From Erysipelotrichaceae bacterium (lineage in GTDB: Bacteria > Bacillota_I > Bacilli_A > Erysipelotrichales > Coprobacillaceae), in NCBI GenBank assembly GCA_021201655.1, contig JAJQEL010000072.1, positions 1-33,952 on the forward strand: DNA of 33,952 nucleotides, written 5' to 3'. Positions 24,708-32,875 of the stretch are shown here, one piece after another (the first letter of the stretch is position 1; each line of letters opens with the position of its first letter). A program made the translations under genes and the position numbers. Below the pieces are notes generated by a model. The model did not search any database and was not told the origin of the DNA. It saw nothing but the letters and a program-made list of their open reading frames with translations.

Positions 24708-26219
24708 ATGGCATATTTTTTTGATGAACCATCACACACATTTAATGAATATTTATTAGTACCAGGATACTCTAGCAGTGAATGTCAAACCAAAAATGTA
24801 AGTTTAAAAACACCATTAGTGAAATATAAAAAAGGTCAGGAAGAACCTGCATTATCTTTAAATATTCCTTTAGTTTCAGCAATTATGCAATCAGTATCTA
24901 ATGATACAATGGCAGTTGCTTTAGCGCGAGAAGGAGGATGCTCATTTATCTATGGGTCACAATCTATTGAATCACAAGCTGAAATGGTTAGAAAAGTTAA
25001 AGCTTATAAAGCTGGTTTTGTACCTAGTGATTCTAATTTATCTCCTGAAGATACTTTAAAAGATGTCATTGAACTTAAAGAAAAAACTGGACATTCAACT
25101 ATGGCTGTAACAGTGGACGGAACTGCAAATGGTAAGTTAGTAGGTATTGTAACAGGTAGAGATTATCGTATTTCCCGTATGTCTTTGGATGAAAAAGTAA
25201 AAGATTTTATGACACCTTTTGAAAAATTAGTCACGGCAAAAAGTGGAACTTCTTTAAAAGAAGCAAATAATATTATCTGGGATCATAAATTAAACGCTTT
25301 ACCAATTATTCGAGAAGACCAGACATTGGATTCTTTTGTCTTTAGAAAAGACTATGATTCAAGAAAATCAAATCCTAATGAATTATTAGATGAACATAAA
25401 CGTTATATTGTTGGGGCTGGTATTAATACTAGAGACTATGCTGAGAGAGTTCCCGCATTGATAGAAGCAGGAGCAGATGTCTTATGTATTGATTCAAGTG
25501 AAGGTTTTACGGAATGGCAAAAGATTACATTAAAATGGATTAGAGATCATTATGGTGATAGTGTTAAAGTTGGTGCCGGAAATGTTGTTGATAGAGATGG
25601 CTTTAGGTTCTTAGCTGAGTGTGGTGCTGATTTCATTAAGATTGGTATTGGTGGCGGCTCTATTTGTATCACTCGTGAACAAAAAGGTATCGGGCGTGGT
25701 CAAGCAACAGCGACTATTGAAGTGGCAAAAGCCAGAGATGAATATTTCCAGGAAACTGGTATCTATATTCCTATCTGTAGTGATGGTGGTATTGTCCATG
25801 ATTATCATATGACTTTAGCTTTAGCAATGGGTTCTGATTTTATTATGTTAGGTCGTTATTTCTCTCGTTTTGATGAATCACCAACCAATAAAGTTATGAT
25901 TAATAGTCAATATATGAAAGAATACTGGGGTGAAGGTAGTGCGCGAGCACGTAATTGGCAAAGATATGATATGGGTGGCGATGCTAAACTATCATTTGAA
26001 GAAGGCGTTGATTCCTATGTTCCTTATGCTGGTTCTTTAAAGGACAATGTTGGTTTATCACTCTCTAAGATGAAATCAACAATGTGTAACTGTGGTGCTT
26101 TAACCATTCCAGAATTACAACAAAAAGCTAAGATTACACTTGTTTCTTCTACAAGTTTAGTCGAAGGTGGTGCGCATGACGTTGTCTTAAAAGATGCCAC
26201 TCCATCTATTAATCAATAA
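24708..26219 (+). CDS. guaB: IMP dehydrogenase, Tritrichomonas-like type
   Basis: 503 residues. The catalytic loop is [20 protein letters not shown] with Cys320, the flap is [17 protein letters not shown] with Arg419-Tyr420, and a CBS pair sits at about 100-220 (including VTGRDYRI and [10 protein letters not shown]). It oxidises IMP to XMP with NAD, the committed step to GMP. The active-site loop differs from the common bacterial GPGSICTTRIVAGVGVPQ and, as I recall it, matches the Tritrichomonas foetus enzyme almost motif for motif; that enzyme is also 503 residues, with catalytic Cys319 and Arg418-Tyr419. It has its own promoter and terminator. Confidence 0.95.
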   Translation: MAYFFDEPSHTFNEYLLVPGYSSSECQTKNVSLKTPLVKYKKGQEEPALSLNIPLVSAIMQSVSNDTMAVALAREGGCSFIYGSQSIESQAEMVRKVKAYKAGFVPSDSNLSPEDTLKDVIELKEKTGHSTMAVTVDGTANGKLVGIVTGRDYRISRMSLDEKVKDFMTPFEKLVTAKSGTSLKEANNIIWDHKLNALPIIREDQTLDSFVFRKDYDSRKSNPNELLDEHKRYIVGAGINTRDYAERVPALIEAGADVLCIDSSEGFTEWQKITLKWIRDHYGDSVKVGAGNVVDRDGFRFLAECGADFIKIGIGGGSICITREQKGIGRGQATATIEVAKARDEYFQETGIYIPICSDGGIVHDYHMTLALAMGSDFIMLGRYFSRFDESPTNKVMINSQYMKEYWGEGSARARNWQRYDMGGDAKLSFEEGVDSYVPYAGSLKDNVGLSLSKMKSTMCNCGALTIPELQQKAKITLVSSTSLVEGGAHDVVLKDATPSINQ

Positions 26220-26240
26220 AGTGTCTATGACACTTTTTTC
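26218..26240 (+). terminator. Terminator of guaB
   Basis: Stem AAAGTGTC/GACACTTT (26218-26225, 26229-26236), loop TAT, then T-rich. It overlaps the stop codon. Confidence 0.88.
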
Positions 26241-26298
26241 TTTTGTCATAGAATAAATAGGTAAAATAGTTTATAATATGGATAAGGAGCTGAGTCAA

Positions 26299-27874
26299 AT
26301 GAAAAAAATATACCTATTGGTATTTCCAACTTTCGAACACTCAAAGAACGAAATCTTTATCATGTTGATAAGACACTTATGATAAAAGAATTTCTTGATG
26401 ATAGTGGTACATGGATTTCTTTAATTACAAGACCAAGAAGATTTGGTAAAACTCTCAATATGTCAATGATGGCAAAATTTTTTGATATCACTAAAGATTC
26501 AAAAGTTATTTTTGAAGGTACAAAAATCATGGAAACTGAATACGCTTCTTATATCAATCAATAGTATAAAAGATTGCCTAGGAGAAGTATATGATAAATA
26601 TGATTATATATTTATAAATATGACAATACGTGAGGAAAAAGATTATATCAAATTAAATAAAGCTATAGATGATGAAGAGCCAACTCTTGATGGTATCGAA
26701 AAATCTATATTATTTTTAATGAATATGCTTTATAAATATTATAATAAAAAGGTCATGTTGTTTATCGACGAATTATGATACGCCTTTTATAGAAACACAT
26801 GTCAGTTATTTCTATGATGATATAAGAAAACAGTTAGCCTCGTTACTTCATAATGCCTTAAAAGATGCTGATCCTCTAGAATTTGCTATGTTGACAGGTA
26901 TTCAAAGAGTTGTCAATGAAAATATTTTTAGTGACCTCAATAATGTTGAGATTTATGATCTTTCTTCTATTCCTTATAGTCAATATTTTGGCTTTACTGT
27001 AAGTGAAACTAAACAAATACTTAAGGACTTTGATTTAAAATTCGATAATAAAGTTAAAGAAATGTACGATGGTTATCATATTGGAAATAGTGATGTCTAT
27101 AATCCTTGGTCAATTCTTAAATATACTAAAAGTAGAGAATTAGGATATTATTGGGTTAATACGAGTTCTAATACAATGATAAAAAATGCGATAGAAAAAT
27201 CTGATATATTTTTTAAAAAAGATTTTGAATCTTTAATCCATGATGGCTATCTTAATACTGATCTTAATCTAGGAACAAGCTTTTATGAGACAAATAATAC
27301 ATCAACATTATGGGGATTATTTGTCAATGCAGGTTATTTAACAATTGCCAAAAAGTTAGGATTAGATGAATATTGTTTAAAAATACCAAATAATGAAGTC
27401 ATCAAGGAATTCAAATCATTAGTAGCTAGCTATTTAAATATATCATCCAAATTACTTGATAATTTAGCCAAAAGTCTACTGAATGAAGATCAAATCTTGT
27501 TTTTTTGATTCTTTACAAGATATTCTACTTATTCCTTCATATCATGATTATACAAGTGAAAATAGCTATCATATGTTATTTTTATCATTGTGTATATATA
27601 TGCAAGCAACACATAAAACGATATCCAATCGTGAATCTGGTAATGACAGACCTGATATTATTTTAAAATCTCATACAGCAAGATATCCATCTTATGTTAT
27701 TGAATTCAAATATGATAAAGAAAGTGAAAATACTGATAAACTTGCTGACATAGCTCTAGACCAAATTGAAAAAAAGGTTATGGTATGGAATTAACGGATA
27801 GAATTATTCATATTGGTATAGGTGTGCATGGTAAAAAAGCAAGCATGAAATGGCTTGTTAAACAGGAGAAATAA
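26299..27874 (+). pseudogene. Decayed AAA-ATPase/PD-(D/E)XK family gene
   Basis: Joined frames give a near full-length member of the same family as the gene at 3091. The start ATG 26299 has AAGGAG upstream. After a shift in an A-run (26302-26308), the frame reads PIGISNFRTLKERNLYHVDK, then RPRRFGKTLNMSMM (P-loop). A small deletion or shift lies near 26564. The Walker B region KKVMLFIDE is followed by one extra T near 26775 before YDTPF. Then come MLTGIQR and the body, a T-run shift near 27505, RPDIILKSH...VIEFKYDKE (nuclease core), and an A-run shift near 27775. The end is WLVKQEK-TAA 27872-27874. With at least four frame changes it cannot make the full protein. Confidence 0.88.
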
Positions 27875-27906
27875 GATTTAGTTATTTCTTTTAATTTAAA
27901 TATTTC

Positions 27907-27944
27907 TTGTAACAATTGACATTACAACAAATATTTCTTATAAT
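27907..27944 (+). promoter_or_regulatory. Rrf2 promoter with embedded palindromic operator
   Basis: TTGACA (27916-27921), 17 bases, TATAAT (27939-27944): consensus promoter. TTGTAA-N9-TTACAA (27907-27912 and 27922-27927) straddles the -35 box. It is near-identical to the site at 28426, so the regulator probably controls itself and the next operon. Confidence 0.8.
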
Positions 27945-27961
27945 TATTATGAGGTGATACC

Positions 27962-28405
27962 ATGCAAATATCCAGTCGTTTTACCATTGCAGTCCATGTT
28001 TTAACATGTATTGATACATTTAAAAATGAAAAGGTTACGAGTGAATTCTTAGCTGCTAGTGTGAATGTTAATCCTGTTATTATACGTAACATATTAAGAC
28101 AATTAAAAGCTGCTGATATTATTAAGGTTCAACGTGGTTCAGGAGGATCTACTATTATTAAACCACTCAATGAGATTACATTTTATGATATTTATGAAGC
28201 AGTAGAATGTATTAATAATGATGAATTATTCCATTTTCATGAAAATCCGAATAAAGATTGTCCTGTAGGTAGAAATATTCATCATGCTTTAGATGATAAA
28301 TTACAACAAGTTCAAATAGCTCTAGAAAATGAACTGAAACGAATCACATTGCAGGATGTGATTGATGACACAAAAAAATATATCGAACTAGAAAAAGTGC
28401 AATAG
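27962..28405 (+). CDS. Rrf2-family transcriptional regulator
   Basis: 147 residues. The N-terminal winged helix is MQISSRFTIAVHVLTCI, then VTSEFLAASVNVNPVIIRNILRQL, then QRGSGGSTIIKPLNEITFYDIYEAVE. The C-terminal HENPNKDCPVGRNIHHAL resembles the YwnA-type subgroup. The three closely spaced cysteines that bind Fe-S in IscR/NsrR are not present as such (Cys in VECINN and KDCPVG only), so sensing may be by thiols or another ligand. It lies 98 bases upstream of the macrodomain-sirtuin operon, in the same orientation and with the same operator. Confidence 0.9.
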   Translation: MQISSRFTIAVHVLTCIDTFKNEKVTSEFLAASVNVNPVIIRNILRQLKAADIIKVQRGSGGSTIIKPLNEITFYDIYEAVECINNDELFHFHENPNKDCPVGRNIHHALDDKLQQVQIALENELKRITLQDVIDDTKKYIELEKVQ

Positions 28406-28414
28406 CACTTTTTT
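28392..28414 (+). terminator. Terminator of the Rrf2 gene
   Basis: Stem AAAAAGTGC/GCACTTTTT (28392-28400, 28405-28413), loop AATA, T run. It includes the stop codon and separates the regulator from the operon's own promoter. Confidence 0.85.
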
Positions 28415-28425
28415 AAAACTTTATG

Positions 28426-28463
28426 TTGTAACTATTGACATTACAACTGAGATAGTGTATATT
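28426..28463 (+). promoter_or_regulatory. Macrodomain-sirtuin operon promoter and Rrf2 operator
   Basis: TTGTAA-N9-TTACAA (28426-28431, 28441-28446) overlaps TTGACA (28435-28440), followed after 17 bases by TATATT (28458-28463). It differs from the Rrf2-gene operator at one of 21 positions. A further half-site TTACAA is at 28483-28488. Confidence 0.8.
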
Positions 28464-28503
28464 ATAGATGTAATATAAATGGTTACAATGAAAGGAAAAT
28501 ACT

Positions 28504-29271
28504 ATGAATCAACTTGAACGTCTAGACTATCTTATCAATTATTTATTAGATGAGTCAGATATTATTTATATACCTAAAACATTATCAGATAAAAAGATAT
28601 TACTAAGATCACTCATGAATATCCGTGAACCTAAATTGATAAGTAAAGAATTCTTAGCTATTCAAGATTCTTATCTTCAAGAAGAATTAGCTTCTAAAAA
28701 GATAAATGATATATCAATGCTTCAACCCTTGCAAAAGCAAATATATCTTTATCAAGGAGATATTACATTATTAAAAGCAGATGCTATCGTTAATGCTGCC
28801 AACAATCAAATGCTAGGATGCTTTATCCCAAATCATCAATGCATCGATAACGCTATTCATACTTATGCTGGTATACAACTACGATTAGAATGTTACAACA
28901 TGATGAAAGCACAAAATCAACTGGAACCAACTGGTAAAGCCAAAATAACTAAAGGCTACAATCTACCAGCCAAATATGTTATTCATACAGTAGGGCCTAT
29001 TATTCAAGGAAAATTGACGAATCATGATTGTGAATTGTTAGAATCTTGTTATAGATCTTGTTTAGAACTAGCAGATGCTTATCATTTAAAGTCTATTGCA
29101 TTTTGCTGCATTTCTACTGGAGAATTTCGTTTTCCAAAATATGCTGCCGCTACTATAGCTATTCATACAGTAAAAGAATATCTACAACAAACTCATACAA
29201 CAATGGAGGTGATCTTTAATGTATTCAAAGATGAAGACAAACAAATCTATGAACAATTACTCAAAGCTTAA
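28504..29271 (+). CDS. Zinc-type macrodomain ADP-ribosyl hydrolase
   Basis: 255 residues with a helical N-terminal extension (1-75) and then a macrodomain. GDITLLKADAIVNAANNQMLGC (85-106) forms the adenosine/ribose pocket. Cys106, His111 and Cys113 (GCFIPNHQC) match the zinc-binding insert of SirTM-linked macrodomains. HTVGPII and CISTGEFRFP (about 202-211) form the phosphate loop. Family members remove ADP-ribose placed by the partner SirTM. The SirTM ribosome site and start lie inside the last 53 bases of this gene, so the two products are coupled. Confidence 0.9.
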   Translation: MNQLERLDYLINYLLDESDIIYIPKTLSDKKILLRSLMNIREPKLISKEFLAIQDSYLQEELASKKINDISMLQPLQKQIYLYQGDITLLKADAIVNAANNQMLGCFIPNHQCIDNAIHTYAGIQLRLECYNMMKAQNQLEPTGKAKITKGYNLPAKYVIHTVGPIIQGKLTNHDCELLESCYRSCLELADAYHLKSIAFCCISTGEFRFPKYAAATIAIHTVKEYLQQTHTTMEVIFNVFKDEDKQIYEQLLKA

Positions 29272-30073
29272 ACAAGTCATGAATGATTGTGATGCCATCA
29301 TGATTGGTGCTGGGTCAGGATTATCTACTGCTGCTGGATTAAATTATAGTGGACCTGTATTTGAAGATACCTTTTCAGATTTTATTGATAAATATCATTT
29401 CACAGATATGCATACAGCAGGTTTTTATCCTTTTGATAGTTTAGAAGAATATTGGGCTTATTGGAGTAGACATATTTATCTTAATCGTTATAAAGAACAT
29501 GACTTAAAGGTATATAAAGATTTATTAGAACTGGTACAAGATAAAGACTACTTTGTTTTAACAACTAATGTAGACCATTGTTTCCAAAGAGCTGGGTTTG
29601 ATAAACAATGTCTCTTTTATTCCCAAGGAGATTATGGCTTGTTTCAATGTAGTAAACCATGTCAACAAATTACTTATGACAATAAAGAACAAGTCACAAA
29701 AATGATTGAATACCAAAGTCATATGAAAATACTCACAGATATGATTCCATATTGTCCTATATGTGGAGCACCTATGACCACAAATCTACGCATTGATAGC
29801 ACATTTGTTGAAGATGAAGGCTGGCATAAAGCATCCAATAGATATTATGATTTTATTAGAAGACATCAAGATATGAAAATAGTATATTTAGAACTAGGAG
29901 TAGGGGAAAATACACCAGGTATTATCAAATATCCATTTTGGCAAATGACTTATCAAAATAAAAATGCCATTTATGTATGTATTAATCCAAATACGTATTG
30001 CCCCGCACAAATAGAAAATCAAAGTATACTAATTTCAGATAATATTAAAACAGTATTGGAGGCAATTAAATGA
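29219..30073 (+). CDS. Class-M sirtuin (SirTM), protein ADP-ribosyltransferase
   Basis: 284 residues starting at ATG 29219, five bases after a perfect GGAGGTGAT inside the macrodomain gene. The NAD-binding loop is GAGSGLSTAAGL (30-41). TTNVDHCFQRAG (115-126) holds Asn117. The canonical deacetylase His-Gly is replaced by Gln136-Gly (SQGDYG), as in SirTM enzymes, which ADP-ribosylate rather than deacylate. Zinc ligands are Cys144, Cys148, Cys179 and Cys182. Known SirTMs modify a lipoylated GcvH-L carrier encoded beside them; no such carrier or lipoate ligase is in this operon. It may act on a distant GcvH-L or a different target. Confidence 0.9.
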   Translation: MYSKMKTNKSMNNYSKLKQVMNDCDAIMIGAGSGLSTAAGLNYSGPVFEDTFSDFIDKYHFTDMHTAGFYPFDSLEEYWAYWSRHIYLNRYKEHDLKVYKDLLELVQDKDYFVLTTNVDHCFQRAGFDKQCLFYSQGDYGLFQCSKPCQQITYDNKEQVTKMIEYQSHMKILTDMIPYCPICGAPMTTNLRIDSTFVEDEGWHKASNRYYDFIRRHQDMKIVYLELGVGENTPGIIKYPFWQMTYQNKNAIYVCINPNTYCPAQIENQSILISDNIKTVLEAIK

Positions 30074-30453
30074 ATGAAATGAAACAATTAGTAGAAAATT
30101 ATATTGAGGCTATTCATACGCAAAATGAACAACAATTTAGAAATCTTTGGAGCAAGAAACAATTATGTACTCTTATATCTGTAACGAAACAATATAAAGG
30201 TATTGATGAAATATATCATAATTTTCTTATAGGTAGAATTCATGAATCTTATAAATCAATTCAATTAGTACAGGATGGACCATTAGATATAAGATTCATT
30301 GACGAAAAAAATGCTATTATTATATTTTCATATCATACGAAATGTATTAAACGTGATACTTTAGAAAAATATGGTATTAAAGGTTTAGAGACACAAATAG
30401 TCACAAAAGAAAATAATACATGGAAATTAGTGCATCTTCATTATTCAAAATAG
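30070..30453 (+). CDS. NTF2/SnoaL-like small protein in the sirtuin operon
   Basis: 127 residues, ATGA overlap with the SirTM stop and GGAGG upstream, so translation is coupled. The pattern (helical start LVENYIEAIHTQNEQQFRNLW, then a cone-forming set of beta strands ending NNTWKLVHLHYSK) is that of NTF2-like/DUF4440 proteins, which bind small ligands or act as simple enzymes. The last Trp-Lys-Leu-Val-His-Leu-His strand is typical. It is not one of the usual SirTM operon members I know, so it may be a substrate, sensor or detoxifying enzyme of this module. Family assignment is moderate. Confidence 0.7.
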   Translation: MNEMKQLVENYIEAIHTQNEQQFRNLWSKKQLCTLISVTKQYKGIDEIYHNFLIGRIHESYKSIQLVQDGPLDIRFIDEKNAIIIFSYHTKCIKRDTLEKYGIKGLETQIVTKENNTWKLVHLHYSK

Positions 30454-30485
30454 TGATTGGAATATTTTTTTCAATCACTATTTTG
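30446..30485 (+). terminator. Hairpin ending the sirtuin operon
   Basis: A 14-bp perfect stem CAAAATAGTGATTG (30446-30459) and complement (30472-30485), loop of 12 T-rich bases. There is no good T-run after the stem. It overlaps the last stop codon. Confidence 0.65.
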
Positions 30486-30570
30486 ATATTTTAAGTTTGC
30501 TTGATAACAATTTTTCAAAGATCAGGACAAACCATATTTTTATCATTCTTTCTGTTAAAATATCCTTGTC

Positions 30571-30604
30571 AGGAAGAGATATTTATCCTTTTCTTTCTCT
30601 TCCT
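30571..30604 (+). promoter_or_regulatory. Inverted repeat in the PTS IIB leader
   Basis: AGGAAGAGA (30571-30579) and TCTCTTCCT (30596-30604) form a 9-bp stem ending 4 bases before the Shine-Dalgarno AAAGGAGAT. It may be an operator or an RNA structure that sets IIB translation. No LicT-type RAT consensus was recognised. Confidence 0.45.
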
Positions 30605-30620
30605 ATGAAAGGAGATAGTT

Positions 30621-30926
30621 ATGAAAATATTATTAGTATGTAACGCAGGTATGTCAACTAGTATGTTAGTGCAACGTATGGAGAAAGCTGCAAAAGAACA
30701 GGGCATTGAGGTAGAAATTAAAGCTGTACCAGTGACAGTTGCAATTGATATCATTAATGATTGGGATGTTGTATTATTAGGTCCCCAAGTCAGACATCAA
30801 TTAAAATCTATTGAGCAAAAATCTAATGGTACACCAGTGGCAGTTATTGATATGCGTGATTATGGTTTAATGAATGGTGAAAGTGTATTAAAATCAGCAT
30901 TAGAAATTATTGAAAAAAATAAATAA
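30621..30926 (+). CDS. PTS lactose/cellobiose-family EIIB component
   Basis: 101 residues. The phospho-acceptor Cys7 lies in the loop MKILLVCNAGMSTSMLVQRM. DWDVVLLGPQVRHQL and VIDMRDYGLMNGESVL complete the small P-loop-like fold of cellobiose/chitobiose IIB. It accepts phosphate from IIA (not in this window) and passes it to the sugar bound by IIC. It is followed by a strong terminator, so it can be made separately from IIC. A beta-glucoside or chitobiose-type substrate is likely but not proven. Confidence 0.92.
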   Translation: MKILLVCNAGMSTSMLVQRMEKAAKEQGIEVEIKAVPVTVAIDIINDWDVVLLGPQVRHQLKSIEQKSNGTPVAVIDMRDYGLMNGESVLKSALEIIEKNK

Positions 30927-30957
30927 TTGATATTGTTTAATGTAGGCTAAAGCAAAG

Positions 30958-30989
30958 AAAAGCTTAGGTGTAAACCTAAGCTTTTGATT
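30958..30989 (+). terminator. Terminator after PTS IIB
   Basis: 12-bp stem AAAAGCTTAGGT/ACCTAAGCTTTT (30958-30969, 30974-30985), loop GTAA. A similar stem recurs at 31160. Confidence 0.85.
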
Positions 30990-31159
30990 GTTATATTCAA
31001 AAAATGTCAAACATTGAAGATATTTTACGAATAAATTATTCAATTAAACTTAGAATAATTGTAATTATGTTAGATTTTGTTAGAATGATAATGTCAGTAA
31101 GAATCATTAATTCCTTAAAATATTTTTGACACAAATAGTTTATTGATCGTTTATTGGCG

Positions 31160-31186
31160 AAAGCTTAGTTTCACTAAGCTTTTTTT
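31160..31186 (+). terminator. Second terminator between IIB and IIC
   Basis: Stem AAAGCTTAGT/ACTAAGCTTT (31160-31169, 31173-31182), loop TTC, then more T. It shares the AAGCTTAG core with the hairpin at 30958. Confidence 0.82.
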
Positions 31187-31215
31187 CTTTGTTATGATGA
31201 ATAGAAGTATTCAGT

Positions 31216-31232
31216 AAAAATGGGTAAAAATG
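31216..31232. promoter_or_regulatory. 17-mer shared with the right window end
   Basis: AAAAATGGGTAAAAATG occurs here, 127 bases before IIC, and again at 33888-33904 upstream of the RpiR-type gene. A 17-base exact match in two regulatory gaps of one locus suggests a shared operator, plausibly for the RpiR regulator. Confidence 0.5.
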
Positions 31233-31358
31233 TCAAATAATGAAAAGATTTATTCCTTATAAATGAATAGCTTAACCATAGAATTGTGAAAATATTGTTT
31301 AAAATATTCAATCAGTTAAAATATACATATATCATATAAAAAAGGGAGGAAAAATGAT

Positions 31359-32816
31359 ATGGACGCTTTTGCTGACGTGATGGGACGCGTAGGTGCTTGG
31401 TGTGGACAAAATAAATATTTGTCATCAATCAAGAACGCATTCCAAGATTACATGCCTGCCACTATTTCTGGTGCTGTTGCCGTACTTTGGACTTCAGTAT
31501 TAGTAAATGAATCAACTGGTTTAGGCGTATTTTTCTCACCAATCATGGTATTAGAACCATTAAATAGTATTTTCAGTGCTATTAACACTGCTACTATAGG
31601 TTGTATCGCGGTTGGTATTTGTATGTTAGTTGGAGAAAATATTGCTCTTGCTAACGGTGAACAGGGAGCTTACCCTGCAGTTTTAGCATTTATGATGTGG
31701 TTTACTGTTACTCCTTATTCTTGGAGTATTGGTGATATGGCTGCATATACTCCTGCTGTTGAAGGAACAATGGGTGCTGAAACAACAACTGTAACTATTG
31801 GTCAATTATTAGAACAAGTTTTAAATTCTGGATTTGTTGCTGAATACAACACATTCTCATCTGAAACTTATGCGGATGTAACAACTGCATTCTCATTAGG
31901 AGATTTAGGAACATTCTCTGCAATCCAAACATCTTACATGGGTGCAACTGGTTTGTTCACTGGATTAATTGTTGGTATCTTCGGTATGGAATTATACTGT
32001 GCATTACGTAAAGTTGATGCATTAAAAATTAAGATGCCTGACCAAGTTCCTCCAGGAGTTGCTAAAGCATTCGAAGTTACTATTCCAACTTGCTTAGCAT
32101 TGATTATCGTTGGTGCTGTAGGATGGTGTTCTACTACATTCCTTGGATTAGACTTGAACTCATTGATTTCTACTTATGTACAGGAACCATTGAAACAAGT
32201 TATTGGTGGTAACATTGTTGCCGTCGTTATCCTTTATATCATCATCATGTTATTCTGGTGCGTAGGTATTCATGGTAACAACATGGTTTCTGCAGTTAAG
32301 GAATCAATCTTTACTCCAATGATCGTTGAAAACATGTCAGTATTCTCTGCAACTGGAAATGCTGCTGATGCTCCAAACGTATTGAATATTACAATGATGC
32401 AGATGATGGCTGAATGGGGTGGCTCTGGTGTTACTTTAGGTTTAATCATTGCAATCTTTATCTTTGGTAAGAAAGAAGATACTAAAGCTATCGCAACATT
32501 ATCAGTAGTTCCTGGTATGTTCAACATCAATGAAACAATGACATTCGGTATTCCATTAGTATTGAACCCAATCTTAGATATTCCATTCATCTTAGCACCA
32601 TGTTGCTGTATCGTTGTTGGTTATATCTTAACAGTCATTGGATTCTGTCCAAAATATGTTGTACAAGCTCCTTGGACAACTCCACCAATCATCTTTGGTT
32701 TCTTAGGAACAGGTGGTAATATTATGGGTGCAGTTTCTCAGTTAATCGTTATAGCTGTATCTACATTAGTTTATATTCCATTCTTATTAATCTACGAAAG
32801 ACAAGATAACGCTTAA
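31359..32816 (+). CDS. PTS lactose/cellobiose-family EIIC component
   Basis: 485 residues, about ten membrane segments. Motifs are SIKNAFQDYMPATISGAVAVL near the start, FWCVGIHGNNMV (conserved IHG loop) and NINETMTFGIPLVLNP (substrate-binding NEP-like motif, here NET). A C-terminal WTTPPIIFGFLGTGG follows. It is the sugar channel, phosphorylating its sugar via IIB. An inserted segment near residues 125-185 (VEGTMGAETTTVTIGQ...) is longer than usual for CelB. The ribosome site is GGGAGGA. Codon use here has more GTA/ATC/TTC codons than in neighbours, as expected for a highly expressed gene. Confidence 0.93.
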   Translation: MDAFADVMGRVGAWCGQNKYLSSIKNAFQDYMPATISGAVAVLWTSVLVNESTGLGVFFSPIMVLEPLNSIFSAINTATIGCIAVGICMLVGENIALANGEQGAYPAVLAFMMWFTVTPYSWSIGDMAAYTPAVEGTMGAETTTVTIGQLLEQVLNSGFVAEYNTFSSETYADVTTAFSLGDLGTFSAIQTSYMGATGLFTGLIVGIFGMELYCALRKVDALKIKMPDQVPPGVAKAFEVTIPTCLALIIVGAVGWCSTTFLGLDLNSLISTYVQEPLKQVIGGNIVAVVILYIIIMLFWCVGIHGNNMVSAVKESIFTPMIVENMSVFSATGNAADAPNVLNITMMQMMAEWGGSGVTLGLIIAIFIFGKKEDTKAIATLSVVPGMFNINETMTFGIPLVLNPILDIPFILAPCCCIVVGYILTVIGFCPKYVVQAPWTTPPIIFGFLGTGGNIMGAVSQLIVIAVSTLVYIPFLLIYERQDNA

Positions 32817-32841
32817 TTAATGGATTATATTTTGTTAAATA

Positions 32842-32875
32842 AAAATCACAAGTTATTCAACTTGTGATTTTTTTT
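32842..32875. terminator. Terminator shared by IIC and the RpiR locus
   Basis: A 13-bp perfect stem AAAATCACAAGTT/AACTTGTGATTTT (32842-32854, 32859-32871), loop ATTC, with T-runs usable in both directions. Confidence 0.9.

Larger units (their letters stand above)
31005..31358. other. Non-coding region between PTS IIB and IIC
   Basis: No gene. It contains a repeated AAAATGTCAAA motif (around 31004 and 31226), a second terminator (31160-31186) and the 17-mer at 31216. It probably carries an independent, regulated promoter for IIC. Confidence 0.55.

Noticed and set aside
26379-27794. Four separate small genes after guaB
   Set aside because: The frames join into one family member interrupted by shifts; they share its P-loop, Walker B and nuclease core in the right order.
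32270-32590. 106-codon antisense frame within PTS IIC
   Set aside because: Mirror of the IIC coding sequence; no ribosome site.
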